In this document: in pieces, positions 36,474 to 46,027 of the stretch
How the letters are laid out: each line of letters opens with the position of its first letter
Position numbering within the stretch: the stretch's first letter is position 1
Assembly: GCA_012959785.1 (NCBI GenBank)
Contig: DUCM01000006.1
Span: forward strand, 124,001 to 188,000
DNA from: Planctomycetota bacterium
GTDB lineage: Bacteria > Planctomycetota > UBA1135 > GCA-002686595
Direction: 5' to 3'
Length of the DNA stretch: 64,000 bases
The notes under the pieces: model-generated
Databases searched by the model: none
Seen by the model: the letters and a program-made list of their open reading frames with translations, nothing else
What the model was told of the DNA's origin: nothing
Program-made: the position numbers and the translations under genes

Positions 36474-36487
36474 CCAGATAGAGCCTC
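36435..36487. terminator. 22-bp perfect inverted repeat spanning both convergent gene ends
   Basis: A 22-base arm (36435-36456), 9-base loop (36457-36465) and exact complementary arm (36466-36487). The stop codons of murQ (TGA, 36471-36473) and the amidase (TGA, 36451-36449) both lie inside it, so each gene ends with the same coded peptide (EALSGHF-x-PG-x-K) read from opposite strands. It could act as a bidirectional terminator or be a mobile palindromic (REP-like) insertion; no U-tract follows. Confidence 0.8.
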
Positions 36488-37456
36488 GGCCAGGCGTTCC
36501 CAGTCGAAGGCAGGGCCGGGGTCGAGCTTGTTGGTCTGGATGTGGTGGTGGCCGAGGAGACCGGCAAAGCTGCGCCAGGCCTCGTCGCTCAGGGTGTCTT
36601 GGATAATCGCACCGGAGGGATCCCGGGGGACCTCGAGGCGGATCCCTGGCAGCGCGCCTGACAGGGTCGCCGCCAGGGCGGCCAGGGAGTCGTACTGCTC
36701 GGGGGTGAAATCGTACTGCACGAGCCAACTGCCGTTGATGCGGCCCTCGATCAACTCAGGCCGGGCGGGGCGGCCCGTGAAGCCAGGGGTGCGGACGCCG
36801 CCGTCGCCGAGCCTCTCGGGCAAGGTGATGCGCGGGCCCTCGCTGTCGAGGGCGTACCAGCGCTCGATGGCCACGCGCTCGGAAGGGGGATAGGCGCCGA
36901 TGTGGGCCAACTCCACGCCGATGGAACGGGCGTTCGAGCGGGTGGCGTGCCAGGCGGTCTCGCGCACATCCAGGGTCTGGTAGATCGTGCCGTCGATGTC
37001 GAGCAAGAAGTGCACTGACAAACCGCGACCATGGTGCAAGACTTCGAAACAGGTGCGGCTGATGCCACAGACATCGTAATGCACAACGAACTGGTCGACG
37101 GCGCGGCCGAGTTCAGCGAGGTCGCTGGAAACAGGGCCAGCAAGCGTCCGCGAGGACTGCGAAGGGGTCTGACGGCCAGGGCTATAGCGCCGACCGGTTG
37201 CGTCGACAAAGGCCGGCTCGCTACCGGGACGAATGGATGTCTGGTAGGCGTTGTATCCGCCCTCGTCGGTCCACAAGACAACAGGTCGGCCCACGGCAAA
37301 ACGCTGACCCGCGATGATGATGTCCTCGCCACACTCGATGGTGGCGCTGGCTTCGCGCACAGCCCAGTCCAAGGCATCCGGCGCCAGGGGCGGCGGGCTC
37401 TGGCAGGCGCCAGTCGCCAGGAGGGCGAGACCCGCGGCCCAACGCGAAGCGCTCAT
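36449..37456 (-). CDS. Lipoprotein N-acetylmuramoyl-L-alanine amidase (AmpD/amidase_2)
   Basis: Zn amidase that splits the MurNAc-L-alanine bond, 335 residues with a lipoprotein-like signal (ASRWAAGLALLATGACQS). Zinc-ligand region QFVVHYDVCGISRTC, then VHFLLDIDGTIYQTLD and TAWHATRSNARSIGVEL, and a late HHIQTNKLDPGPAFDW resembling the DPGPxFxW of AmpD. ATG 37456 overlaps the arsS stop (ATGA), preferable to the upstream frame. The C-terminal 12 residues lie in the palindrome. It is third in the arsenosugar-type operon though its likely role is cell-wall turnover with facing murQ; why the two functions share an operon is unclear. Confidence 0.87.
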   Translation of the reverse strand: MSASRWAAGLALLATGACQSPPPLAPDALDWAVREASATIECGEDIIIAGQRFAVGRPVVLWTDEGGYNAYQTSIRPGSEPAFVDATGRRYSPGRQTPSQSSRTLAGPVSSDLAELGRAVDQFVVHYDVCGISRTCFEVLHHGRGLSVHFLLDIDGTIYQTLDVRETAWHATRSNARSIGVELAHIGAYPPSERVAIERWYALDSEGPRITLPERLGDGGVRTPGFTGRPARPELIEGRINGSWLVQYDFTPEQYDSLAALAATLSGALPGIRLEVPRDPSGAIIQDTLSDEAWRSFAGLLGHHHIQTNKLDPGPAFDWERLAEALSGHFEPGTK

Positions 37457-38487
37457 GCGGTGGTCCCGCCGCAGGACGAACCGGAACCTGCGCTGCATCC
37501 AAAACAATGGGGACCGGTCACGATCCGGCGCTGGCAGGCGCTCGCGGGGTCCAGATCAGAGATATGCCGGGGCGCGCCCGCTATGAGTTCGAGGCCGAGC
37601 ATCTGATTGAAGTCGCAGTCGAAGAGCTGACCGCGCCAATCCACGCTCAGCATGTTGCGACACATGACCTTGGCCGCGGCCTTTGGATTGAACGCCGCCC
37701 GCAGGGCCTGCATGTAGTCCTCGAGGTGGCCGCCGCCATGAAGCCAGTCGGCATAGCGCGCAATGGGCATGTTGGTAATGGTGTAGAGGGCGTCGAACTC
37801 GATTCCATGCAGACGCCGGAGTTCGCGCTTCCATTCCTGTTCGAGGGAGGCCTGGCCGCTGGGCAAGAAGGCCCCCACCGGGTTGGTCACCAGCGCGAGT
37901 CGGCGCGCGGGATCGCCACATCCATAGCCCGCCGCGTTGAGCAGCCGCAGGCCCGCGAGCGATCGCTCAAAGACTCCCTCGCCGCGCTGTTTGTCGGTGG
38001 AACGCTGGCGATAATGAGGCAAGGACGCGGCCACCTCAACTTCATGCTCGGCCAGGAACTGGGCCAGGTCGGCGTGGCGCGGAACAGTCAGGATGGTCAG
38101 GTTCGAACGGTCGATCACATGGCGTCCGAGACGCCGCGCCTCGCGCACGAGGTACTCGAAGGACGGACACATCTCTGGCGCACCGCCGGTGAGGTCCACG
38201 GTGCCGATCTCGCTCTTCGCCAGGGCTGCAATGCACAGCTCGGCCGTTTCACGCGTCATGATCTCGCTCCTCGTGGGGCCAGCGTCCACATGACAATGAG
38301 CGCAGGTCTGATTGCAGAGACGGCCCAGGTTGATCTGCATCACATCCAAGCCACTTGCCCGCAGCGGCATGAGGCCAGCCCCTTCGAGGTGCTCCTCGAA
38401 ACTGCCGCCGGAGCCCTTGGCATCGAGAGCACGGGTCAGAAGTTCGAGCTGGCTGGCTCTTGTGCGCACAGGTGTAAGGAGAGTCAC
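37453..38487 (-). CDS. arsS: ArsS-like arsenosugar biosynthesis radical-SAM protein
   Basis: Radical-SAM enzyme of the ArsS/TIGR04167 type, thought to attach adenosyl to methylated arsenic in arsenosugar formation. The cluster motif is CNQTCAHCHVD, followed by TVDLTGGAPEMCPSFEYLV. The C-terminus has the diagnostic Cys-rich part CRNMLSVDWRGQLFDCDFN and HCFGCSAGSGSSCGG. The GTG start at 38487 is 5 bases after the upstream stop and gives 344 residues, normal for the family; longer frames read into that gene. The ArsM methyltransferase that normally provides the substrate is not in this window. It overlaps the amidase by 4 bases. Confidence 0.88.
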   Translation of the reverse strand: MTLLTPVRTRASQLELLTRALDAKGSGGSFEEHLEGAGLMPLRASGLDVMQINLGRLCNQTCAHCHVDAGPTRSEIMTRETAELCIAALAKSEIGTVDLTGGAPEMCPSFEYLVREARRLGRHVIDRSNLTILTVPRHADLAQFLAEHEVEVAASLPHYRQRSTDKQRGEGVFERSLAGLRLLNAAGYGCGDPARRLALVTNPVGAFLPSGQASLEQEWKRELRRLHGIEFDALYTITNMPIARYADWLHGGGHLEDYMQALRAAFNPKAAAKVMCRNMLSVDWRGQLFDCDFNQMLGLELIAGAPRHISDLDPASACQRRIVTGPHCFGCSAGSGSSCGGTTA

Positions 38488-38492
38488 GATGC

Positions 38493-38825
38493 CTACATCT
38501 CCAGGTGGTCCGCCACGCGGCGCATCTGCATGCCGTGCACCAAAGCCGCGCCTCCCTTGATTGCCGTGGCCACATGAACAACCTCGGTCAACTGCTCGAC
38601 ATCGGAGCCCTTGGCCAGAGATTCCTTGGTGTAGGCCTCGATGCAGTAAGGGCACTGAACGGCGTGGGCCACCCCCAGGGCGATTAGAGCCTTCTCGCGG
38701 GCCGTGAGCGCGCCGTCCTCGAAGACCGCTCCGTAGTACTCAAAAAACTTGTCGGCCAGGGGCCCCGCATGGTCGCCGATTTTTTCAAAGTGCGACAGAT
38801 CGGCGGGATCGTAATAGCTATCCAT
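38493..38825 (-). CDS. AhpD/carboxymuconolactone-decarboxylase-like protein of arsenosugar type (TIGR04169-like)
   Basis: A 110-residue peroxidase-like alpha-helical protein with CxxC catalytic motif in VAHAVQCPYCIEAYTKES. The start MDSYYDPADLSHFEKIG and LAKGSDVEQLTEVVHVATAI match the arsenosugar-biosynthesis-associated peroxidase-like family that accompanies ArsS. It probably handles thiol redox or peroxide during arsenic methylation chemistry; the precise reaction is not known. It is first of a three-gene run (this, arsS, amidase) and is divergent from comM, with a 150-base interval holding both promoters. Confidence 0.86.
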   Translation of the reverse strand: MDSYYDPADLSHFEKIGDHAGPLADKFFEYYGAVFEDGALTAREKALIALGVAHAVQCPYCIEAYTKESLAKGSDVEQLTEVVHVATAIKGGAALVHGMQMRRVADHLEM

Positions 38826-38976
38826 GGAATAGGCGGGTCCTGGGAGAGGAGCGGGGAGAGGCGACGCCCACCAAGGCTACGGGATCGGGAGGTGCTTGGG
38901 ACCTCCGTGGGCGCCAGGAGGAAAAAAATATTGCCCCGGGCGTGACTCCCCCGGCGTAGCAGGCGTCCATTCCCAC

Positions 38977-40563
38977 ATGCAAGCCGTTCGAGTACAAGGC
39001 ATCTCGCTCCAGGGTACAGGCGCCGATTTGGTGAGCGTCGAAGCACGCTTTGAGTCCCGCGACACGGGACCCACCGAGGTCTCGATCTCGGGCCTGCCCG
39101 ATCCCGTCATCCGCGAGAGCCGCGGCCGCTGGATGTGCGCCCTGAAAGAATCGCGTCTGGCGCTGCGGCCCGGACATTTATTTCTGAACCTGGTGCCCTC
39201 GGCCAGGCGCAAGAGCGGCGGCAGCCTGGACCTGGCCATGGCCCTCGCTGCCGCCGCGGCTTCGGGGCACCTCGACGCGAAGTGGCTGGAGGGCACCCTG
39301 TTCTTGGGCGAGCTCGGTATCGACGGTCGATTGCACTCGGTGCCCGGCGGCCTGGCGGCCGCAGCGGCGGCCCGCGATGGCGGTCTCTCGCGAGTCATGG
39401 CGCCGCCCGCCACAGCCCGCGAAGCCGCGTGGCTGCCCGAGATCGAGGCCCATGCCGCGAGCTCGCTGGGCCAGGTAGTGCAGATCATCTCGGGAGTTGC
39501 CGGAAAAACCGAAGCCATCGTTCCCCGCGAAATGTCCCATTCCACCAGCATCGAGGTCCCCAGTCTCGACGAGGTGCGCGGCCAGGAACTCGCCAAGCGC
39601 GCCTTGCAGATCGCAGCGGCCGGCGGCCACGGGCTGCTGCTCGTTGGACCTCCGGGCGCGGGCAAGTCGATGCTCGCGCGACGCCTCCCAGGCCTCTTGC
39701 CAACGCCGACTGTTGAGGAGCGCATCGAAATCACGCGCGTCCTGTCGGCGGCTGGCACCTGGCCTGGAGGCCTCGCTCGAGCGCGACCCTTCCGCGCTCC
39801 GCACCACACCACCAGCTACGCCGGGCTGGTGGGCGGGGGCTCGACGCCTGCGCCGGGGGAGATCACCTTGGCCCACCGCGGCGTCCTGTTTCTTGACGAG
39901 TTGCCCGAGTTTCGCCGCGAAGCCCTCGAAGCCCTGCGGCAGCCCCTCGAAACAGGTCAAATCACCATCTCGCGGGCCAGCGGGCGGCTCGATTTGCCGG
40001 CGCGCTTTCAACTTGTGGCGGCCATGAACCCCTGCCCCTGCGGCTATCTCGGCCATGGCCGGGTGACCTGTCATTGCACCGAGGCGGCCGTGGCACGCTA
40101 CCGCCGCCGCATCTCCGGGCCGCTCCTCGATCGCATCGATCTGCGGCTGGAGATTCGTCCGCCGGAGTTTGACGAACTCCTGGGGCGCAGCTATCCGCGA
40201 GGAAAAGGCTCAGCCGAGGACCCCCAAGACGCTGGTAGAGTGCCCACCCCGAGCCATGCCGCCTCGGTCATCGCGGCAGCCTCGGCCCGTGAACGTTCCT
40301 TCAAGCGCCAGGGCCCCACACCCAACTGCGGCCTGTCCGCGGCCCAACTCGACCGCTTCGTCGTCCTCGACTCCAAGAGCCTCCAACTCCTCGAAGGCGT
40401 GGCCCAACGCACGGCGCTTTCGGCCCGGGGACTCCAATCCCTACGCCGCGTGGCGCGCACCTTGGCCGACCTCGACGGCACAGCCGCGGTGACTGTCGAA
40501 CACCTCGCCCAAGCCGTGGGATTGCGCGGCGCCCTCGAGGCGCAAACCGTCCCGAGCCTTTGA
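38977..40563 (+). CDS. comM: ComM/YifB-family AAA+ ATPase
   Basis: AAA+ hexameric helicase that promotes branch migration when transforming DNA is integrated; 528 residues. N-terminal Lon-like part (VEVSISGLPDPVIRESRGR), Walker A GPPGAGKSMLARR, and Walker B region HRGVLFLDELPEFRREALE. FQLVAAMNPCPCGYLGH is typical of the Mg-chelatase-like group; the C-terminal helical part includes SARGLQSLRRVARTLADLDG. ATG 38977 is chosen because MQAVRVQGISLQGT is the conserved N-terminus. It ends 13 bases before the convergent macB-type gene. Confidence 0.93.
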   Translation: MQAVRVQGISLQGTGADLVSVEARFESRDTGPTEVSISGLPDPVIRESRGRWMCALKESRLALRPGHLFLNLVPSARRKSGGSLDLAMALAAAAASGHLDAKWLEGTLFLGELGIDGRLHSVPGGLAAAAAARDGGLSRVMAPPATAREAAWLPEIEAHAASSLGQVVQIISGVAGKTEAIVPREMSHSTSIEVPSLDEVRGQELAKRALQIAAAGGHGLLLVGPPGAGKSMLARRLPGLLPTPTVEERIEITRVLSAAGTWPGGLARARPFRAPHHTTSYAGLVGGGSTPAPGEITLAHRGVLFLDELPEFRREALEALRQPLETGQITISRASGRLDLPARFQLVAAMNPCPCGYLGHGRVTCHCTEAAVARYRRRISGPLLDRIDLRLEIRPPEFDELLGRSYPRGKGSAEDPQDAGRVPTPSHAASVIAAASARERSFKRQGPTPNCGLSAAQLDRFVVLDSKSLQLLEGVAQRTALSARGLQSLRRVARTLADLDGTAAVTVEHLAQAVGLRGALEAQTVPSL

Positions 40564-40576
40564 ATTCCTCTTGCGT

Positions 40577-41845
40577 CTACTCGTGGCGCAGGGCTTCCAC
40601 CGGGTCCATGGTGGCCGCACGCCAGGCGGGGTAGAGCCCGAAGATCACGCCGATGCCCGCGGAAATGCCAAAGGCGAGGAGCGGCGCGCCAGGAGTGACA
40701 ACCGTGCGCATGTCGGCGAAGCGCTCGACAGCGCTCGGGATAGCGATTCCCAGGGCGACTCCCAGGACACCGCCGCCGGCCGAGAGCACCACGGTCTCCA
40801 CCAGGAACTGGGTGATGATGTGGCTCTGCTTTGCGCCCAGGGCTCGGCGAATACCGATCTCGCGGGTGCGTTCGGTGACGGTAGCGAGCATCACATTCAT
40901 GATGCCTATGCCCCCCACCAAGAGGCTGATGCCGGCGATGGACCCGAGCACGATGTTGAAGATGCGTTTGGTCTCCTCGGCCCTCAAGAGCAGCTCCAGG
41001 GGCACCACCACCTCGTAGTCCCGTTGCGAGTGCTCGCGGGCCAGCATCTCGCGACAAGCGCTCGCCACCAGAGGCACATTCTCCGCTTCCTTGACGGCCA
41101 CTATGATCTCGTGCAGCTCGACCGCTTCCATGTCCATGGAACCCGCTCTCATCTTTACCTGCATCTTCCCGAACCACTTGGCTCCGGTGTTGAGGGGAAT
41201 GAAGACCTCGCCGGTGATGTCCTTGCCGGGGGCCGGCCGGTCGCTCTGCAAGAGCACCCGCGGCAAGAGGGTGCCAACGCAAATGAAGTAGTCGGCGCCG
41301 AGCTTGATGCGCTCGCCCAGCGGGCTCGAGAGCGGAAACAAGAACCGCGCCACCTCGTAACCGAGGACGCAGACATTGGCGTGGGAGGCCTCGTCGAATT
41401 CGTCCAAGAACCGCCCGCGGTCCACCACCCGGCCCGTGGCCTCGATGTACGCGGGCAGGGTCGAGATGATGCGTGGCCGCATGGAACGGGACCCAAAGCG
41501 CACATCTTCGGATATCTCGCGCAGGGGAACCACCCGCTCGATCCCCGGAAAGGTCTCTTCGATGCGCGCCAGGTCGTCGTCGAGCAAGCCATAAGCGAGG
41601 ACCCGCTGGCGCTGATTGCTGACGCCTTGCTCGGGCGGTTTGACCGCGCGCAAGATCACATTCTGGCTACCGAGCTGGCGGATCTGATTCTGGGCTTCGA
41701 TGCTCGCGCCCTCGCCGATGGCCAGCATGGCGATCACGCTGCTGACGCCAAAGAGCACGCCCAGCGTGGTCAGGCTGCTGCGCAACTTGTGCAAGAGAAG
41801 GCTCTGCACGCCGAGCCGCACGGTTCTTAGCAGGGTACTTTGCAT
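40577..41845 (-). CDS. MacB-like ABC transporter permease
   Basis: Inner-membrane FtsX/MacB permease of 422 residues. Helix 1 (LLLHKLRSSLTTLGVLFGVSSVIAML) is followed by a large periplasmic domain, then three C-terminal helices (IVLGSIAGISLLVGGIGIMN, and two after IGIRRALGAKQSHI). The IGIRRALGA motif contacts the ATPase. Last of four overlapping genes (TolC, MacA, ATPase, permease) encoding a complete tripartite exporter. The ATPase is separate rather than fused as in E. coli MacB. Cargo may be a peptide, antibiotic or lipid; not visible. Confidence 0.9.
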   Translation of the reverse strand: MQSTLLRTVRLGVQSLLLHKLRSSLTTLGVLFGVSSVIAMLAIGEGASIEAQNQIRQLGSQNVILRAVKPPEQGVSNQRQRVLAYGLLDDDLARIEETFPGIERVVPLREISEDVRFGSRSMRPRIISTLPAYIEATGRVVDRGRFLDEFDEASHANVCVLGYEVARFLFPLSSPLGERIKLGADYFICVGTLLPRVLLQSDRPAPGKDITGEVFIPLNTGAKWFGKMQVKMRAGSMDMEAVELHEIIVAVKEAENVPLVASACREMLAREHSQRDYEVVVPLELLLRAEETKRIFNIVLGSIAGISLLVGGIGIMNVMLATVTERTREIGIRRALGAKQSHIITQFLVETVVLSAGGGVLGVALGIAIPSAVERFADMRTVVTPGAPLLAFGISAGIGVIFGLYPAWRAATMDPVEALRHE

Positions 41846-42561
41846 CAGAACGCTCCACGCTGGTTGCCGTAGACTTCATCGATGCGCCCGTCCTTGAGGC
41901 GCAGGACTCGTTCGGCTCTAGCGCCGATTTCTGGTTCGTGGGTCACGAGCAGGATCGACTTGCCCTCGGCATGCAGTTCATCGAAGAGGTCGAGAATCTC
42001 GGCTGCGGTGCTTGAGTCGAGGTTGCCCGTGGCCTCATCGGCCAGGATCAGGGTCGGGTCATTGACCAGGGAGCGCGCGATCGCCACGCGCTGCTGCTGG
42101 CCGCCAGAGAGTTCCTGGGGCCGGTGGTCGAGGCGATCCGAGAGGCCCACGCGCTCGGCCAGGGCGCGCGCGCGCTGCTCGCCATCTTCGGGCGGATTGT
42201 CCTGGTAGAAGAGCGGTACGAGGATGTTCTCGAGCACGTTGAGCTGTGGGATCAAGTTGTACGACTGGAAGATGAAACCCAGCTTGCGACTGCGCAGATC
42301 GCTCAGGGCGTTGTCGTCCAGCAAGGAGACATCCTCGCCAGCCAGCGAAAAGGTGCCCGAGGTGACGCGGTCGATACAGCCGAGGATGTTGAGCAGGGTC
42401 GACTTGCCGCTGCCCGAACTGCCCATGATGGCCCAGAACTCACCTTGACCGAAGCTGAAGGTGAAGTCGTCGAGGGCCCGCACATCCGTGCCGCCCATGG
42501 GGTAGACGCGGCTGACGGAATCGAGTTCCGCGGCCGCTTGGACTGGGCTGGCAGTGCTCAC
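41845..42561 (-). CDS. MacB/LolD-like ABC transporter ATP-binding protein
   Basis: ATPase of the exporter, 238 residues. Walker [14 protein letters not shown]-loop [12 protein letters not shown], signature [15 protein letters not shown], Walker [14 protein letters not shown] and switch His in LLVTHEP. The GTG start at 42561 overlaps the upstream stop (GTGA), giving the conserved N-terminus [15 protein letters not shown]; the longer frame reads into the MacA-like gene. It shares one base with the permease start (TGATG). It drives the four-gene system. Confidence 0.93.
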   Translation of the reverse strand: MSTASPVQAAAELDSVSRVYPMGGTDVRALDDFTFSFGQGEFWAIMGSSGSGKSTLLNILGCIDRVTSGTFSLAGEDVSLLDDNALSDLRSRKLGFIFQSYNLIPQLNVLENILVPLFYQDNPPEDGEQRARALAERVGLSDRLDHRPQELSGGQQQRVAIARSLVNDPTLILADEATGNLDSSTAAEILDLFDELHAEGKSILLVTHEPEIGARAERVLRLKDGRIDEVYGNQRGAF

Positions 42562-44183
42562 TGCCCGGCCTGCCTGCTGCGCCCGGAACCCGAGTTGCCG
42601 GCGCTTGTGCCAGCGCCGGGGCGCCCCGCCTTGGGTCGCCCGCTCTTGCCAGCCCCGCCCTTGGCGTCCGCACCCTCGCGCCCGCCCGGGCGCGGCGCGC
42701 CCTCGGCGGTTGCCTCCCCGGCCTTGAAACCGGGGGGCGAACTGAGCAGCACGATCTCGCCTTCGGTCAAACCGGAGACGATGGCCACCCACTTTTCGTT
42801 GTGAGACCCCACCTCGACCTGGCGCTCTTCCACCTTTCTGCCTTGTTGGACCCAGGCGATGTTGCGCCCGCCGGAAAAATGAACGCTCTGCAGGGGCACG
42901 AAGAGGGTGTCTTCAATCATCTCTACCAGAATCTCGATGTTGCACGACATGCCCGGCCGCATCTCCGCGCTGCCCCCGTCGATCTTGATGTCGGTGCGGT
43001 ACAGGCGCAGATTAGGATTGGCCCACCACGAGTTTTTGTCGGGCAGCACGGCAACCTTGCCCACAGACCCCCGAAACTCGCGGCCTGGCAGGGCGTCAAC
43101 GCGCACGATGGCGGGCAAACCTTCGCTGACTTGCTTGAGCACGGATTCGTGAATGCTGGCCTTGGCGATCATGCCCCCTGCGCTGGGGATGGTGGCGATC
43201 TCCTGGCGCTCGCGCACCTCACCGCCTTCCTGCACGGGCTCGCCGCCGCTGTAGCGATTGCCCTCTTCCCGGCCGTAGACAACCATGCCGTCCACGGGCG
43301 CGGTGATGCGGGCCTTGGATATCTGCTGTTCGAGCTTGGCCAGTTTTTCCTCTTCCAGAGTCAGGCGCACGGAGGCTGATTTTTTCTCGGCCTGGTAGTC
43401 GGCCAGTTGGGCCACGGCCTGCAACTTGGCCTTGCGGAGCTGGCGCTGGGCTTCTTCGAGGTTGGCCGCCAGTCGGGCTTCTTCCTTGGGGTGCTCGTAC
43501 CTCTCCAGCAGCGTTTTCTCGCGCCGCGACTGTTCGAGCAAGATGCCGGCGCGTTTGAAAGCCAACTCGTCGCGCTCGAGTTCGGTGCGCTCCACGAAGC
43601 CCTTGGCATTGAGCTGCTGGCTCCAGTCGAGAGTGTCCTCGGCGCGCTTTTTGTCCTCCTCGGCAAGCAGGATGCTCTCGCGCGCCATCTCGAGCTGCTG
43701 TGGTCGGTCGCCCTGGCGGAACTTTTCAAGGTCGGTGGTGGCGAAGACCACTTCCTGCTCGGCACCAGCCACCAGGCTCTCGTTCTCGATCTCCTGGATC
43801 TTGAGATTCTCGGTGGCCTTGGTTGAGCTGGCGCGAGCGGTCTCCAAGCTGATCTCTTGGCCCACGCGCTTGTCGATGAGCTGCGAGGCATCGAGTTCGG
43901 CCACCAAGTCGCCCGCCCTAACATGGGTGCCCTCCTCCACCAGAAACAGAATGGTCGAGCGGCCCTCCACTTCGCTCTTCATGCTGTGGCTGTTCTGCGC
44001 CTCGAGGTTTCCGCGCTCGGTGACCGTGATCTCGAGCGGCCCGCGGCGCACGGGGGCACCTGCGATGGCGCCCGGAGCGTCCGCCTCGAGCAGCCCCGAT
44101 CTCCACAAGAGACCGACGACCACGAGGGCCGCACACACCAGCCCCAGGACGAGCCTGGGTCCACGACTCTTAGCTGTACTCAT
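42558..44183 (-). CDS. MacA/HlyD-like membrane fusion protein
   Basis: A 541-residue periplasmic adaptor. N-terminal helix ([20 protein letters not shown]), lipoyl-like halves ([20 protein letters not shown] and [20 protein letters not shown]) around a long coiled-coil hairpin (~residues 110-290), and beta-barrel/membrane-proximal domains. The C-terminal ~45 residues are Gly/Ala/Pro/Lys-rich low complexity, not typical of MacA. ATG 44183 overlaps the tolC stop. It bridges the ABC pump and the TolC-type tunnel. Confidence 0.9.
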   Translation of the reverse strand: MSTAKSRGPRLVLGLVCAALVVVGLLWRSGLLEADAPGAIAGAPVRRGPLEITVTERGNLEAQNSHSMKSEVEGRSTILFLVEEGTHVRAGDLVAELDASQLIDKRVGQEISLETARASSTKATENLKIQEIENESLVAGAEQEVVFATTDLEKFRQGDRPQQLEMARESILLAEEDKKRAEDTLDWSQQLNAKGFVERTELERDELAFKRAGILLEQSRREKTLLERYEHPKEEARLAANLEEAQRQLRKAKLQAVAQLADYQAEKKSASVRLTLEEEKLAKLEQQISKARITAPVDGMVVYGREEGNRYSGGEPVQEGGEVRERQEIATIPSAGGMIAKASIHESVLKQVSEGLPAIVRVDALPGREFRGSVGKVAVLPDKNSWWANPNLRLYRTDIKIDGGSAEMRPGMSCNIEILVEMIEDTLFVPLQSVHFSGGRNIAWVQQGRKVEERQVEVGSHNEKWVAIVSGLTEGEIVLLSSPPGFKAGEATAEGAPRPGGREGADAKGGAGKSGRPKAGRPGAGTSAGNSGSGRSRQAGQ

Positions 44184-45838
44184 TCGGTTATGGCCTCTCC
44201 CGTGGGGAGGGAAATCTCTGAGGGGAACACGGCGGCCCCGGTGTAGTTTTCGATACTGATTCCGTCCTCGGTCACGCGCAGGAGCCCCATGTCGAGCACC
44301 ATGGTCAAGCGCGCCAGGGTGTAGTCTATCAGGGCCCGCGTCAAAGCGTTCTGCGACGAAACCAGGGCACTCTGGGCTTCCAGCAGGTCGCGGGTGCTGG
44401 CCCGGCCGGCCTTCTGGTTGAGTTCCGAGCTCTCCACGCGCTGCGCGGCGAGGGCCACGGCGTTTTCCTGAATCGCGAAGGATTCGCGGCGCGCCGTCAG
44501 GTTGCGCAGGTCATCGCGCAAGGCCACCTCAATGTTGTCGCGGGCCAGATCGGCATCGCGAGCGCTGCGCTGCCAGGTGATCAAAGCCGAGCGATAGGCA
44601 TTGCGTTCGGGCAGCCGGTTGACCGGCAGGTCGAGAGCCAGCCCGAGGCTCCAGGACACCTGATTGAAGTTGTAGCGCAGGGGTTGGTTGGTCCCCGAAG
44701 TGCCGTCAATCTGGGAGACGAGATCGAATCCCAAGCGCAGGGCGTCGGCGGCAACCTGCGCCTGGCGTTCAGCGTCGAGCACACGGTCCACGGCGACTAG
44801 AAAATCCGGTCGACGCGCCAAGGCGATGGCAACCGTGGCTTCGAGGCCCCTGAAGTCGGCCTCATCTCCGAGGTCGACCGCTGCCAGGCGCGTCAACTCG
44901 CCGGGATTCACCGTGAGTTCGATAGCCGGCGGCAAACCCAGGAAAAGCTTGAAGCCGTCGAGTTGGGACTCGAAATCCTGGCGCACATCGATCAGGCGGT
45001 TCTCGCTCGAGAGCTCGTCCTGGGAGGCTTGATCGACCTGGATGTCCGACAGGCGGCCGGCGGCGGCCAGGGCCTCGTTGCGCTTGCGGATTTCGCTCAC
45101 GCGCTCGAAGTTCTTGCGCTCGTTCTCGATGGTGTCGGCCTGTTGCAAGATGCGCAGGAGCTGGCCCGCGATATTCACCGCCAGTTCGCGGCGAAAGCGT
45201 TCGAACTCGCGAACCTCGTAGACCAGGCTGCGCTCGGCCTGGGTCAGGGGCTCGTAGAGGATCAACTTGCCCGCGCCGCGCAGGAGCGGCTGGGTCAACG
45301 CCAGGGAGAAGTTGCTAGTGGCCTGCCAGCCCTCCCCACTCAAGAGGTCGCGAAAGACATTCAGACCTATCTGGCCCACCAAAATGGCGCCGCTGCCGAG
45401 CACTGCGGTGAGGCTGGCGGAGCTGTCCGCGCTAGCTGTGTGGGCTTCGGCTCCCAGGCCCAGGAGCTCAGCATCGGCTCCAGCGGCGAGGATCGGTCCG
45501 AGCAGCCAGCGCTCGAGGGTCACATCGAGGGCCGCGAGGTAGAGGCTCTCTTGACGGCGCTGCAAGTCGCGCTGGTTCTCGGCGGCGATTTCCAGGCACT
45601 GAGCGAGACCGAGCTGTTCCAAGCTCGCAACTTCCCCGGCCAGGACGCGCTGGCGCAAACTCCGGGGATTGGGCTCGATGTCCAGAGCTTCTGCATCCTC
45701 AAAGAGCGCCGCCCGACGCTCGCTGACCAGGGCATACACCTCATCGTCAGCCTCCGCAGCGTATTCCGCTGGGCTCTGGCAAGCGGACGCCACAAGACCC
45801 AGGGCGAGATAGAAAAACGGCGACTGGCGAGACGACAT
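44180..45838 (-). CDS. TolC-like outer-membrane efflux lipoprotein
   Basis: Outer-membrane factor of 552 residues with a lipoprotein signal (FYLALGLVASACQSP), unlike E. coli TolC. Repeated long amphipathic helices (RFRRELAVNIAGQLLRILQQ, NLTARRESFAIQENAVALAA) and the conserved helix LLEAQSALVSSQNALTRALI are typical of the OEP family. It starts the export operon; 189 bases separate it from the next gene upstream, a stretch with a duplicated 15/16-base tract (45855-45890) and presumably the promoter. Confidence 0.9.
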   Translation of the reverse strand: MSSRQSPFFYLALGLVASACQSPAEYAAEADDEVYALVSERRAALFEDAEALDIEPNPRSLRQRVLAGEVASLEQLGLAQCLEIAAENQRDLQRRQESLYLAALDVTLERWLLGPILAAGADAELLGLGAEAHTASADSSASLTAVLGSGAILVGQIGLNVFRDLLSGEGWQATSNFSLALTQPLLRGAGKLILYEPLTQAERSLVYEVREFERFRRELAVNIAGQLLRILQQADTIENERKNFERVSEIRKRNEALAAAGRLSDIQVDQASQDELSSENRLIDVRQDFESQLDGFKLFLGLPPAIELTVNPGELTRLAAVDLGDEADFRGLEATVAIALARRPDFLVAVDRVLDAERQAQVAADALRLGFDLVSQIDGTSGTNQPLRYNFNQVSWSLGLALDLPVNRLPERNAYRSALITWQRSARDADLARDNIEVALRDDLRNLTARRESFAIQENAVALAAQRVESSELNQKAGRASTRDLLEAQSALVSSQNALTRALIDYTLARLTMVLDMGLLRVTEDGISIENYTGAAVFPSEISLPTGEAITE

Positions 45839-46027
45839 GGAGGCAGTGGGTGCAGCAGGGGCAAGTCAGGGGGCAGCAAGTCAGGGGGCAACCAGAGTAG
45901 CGTCCCTGCACGCCAAGCGCAGCCCTGGATGTCGGGCTGAACCCAGGGCATACATACGGCGGGCCTGGAGCTCGGCAAAATGCCAGTTGCGAGCCAAAGC
46001 TGTCGAGCCCGGGCGCGGGCCGCGAAA

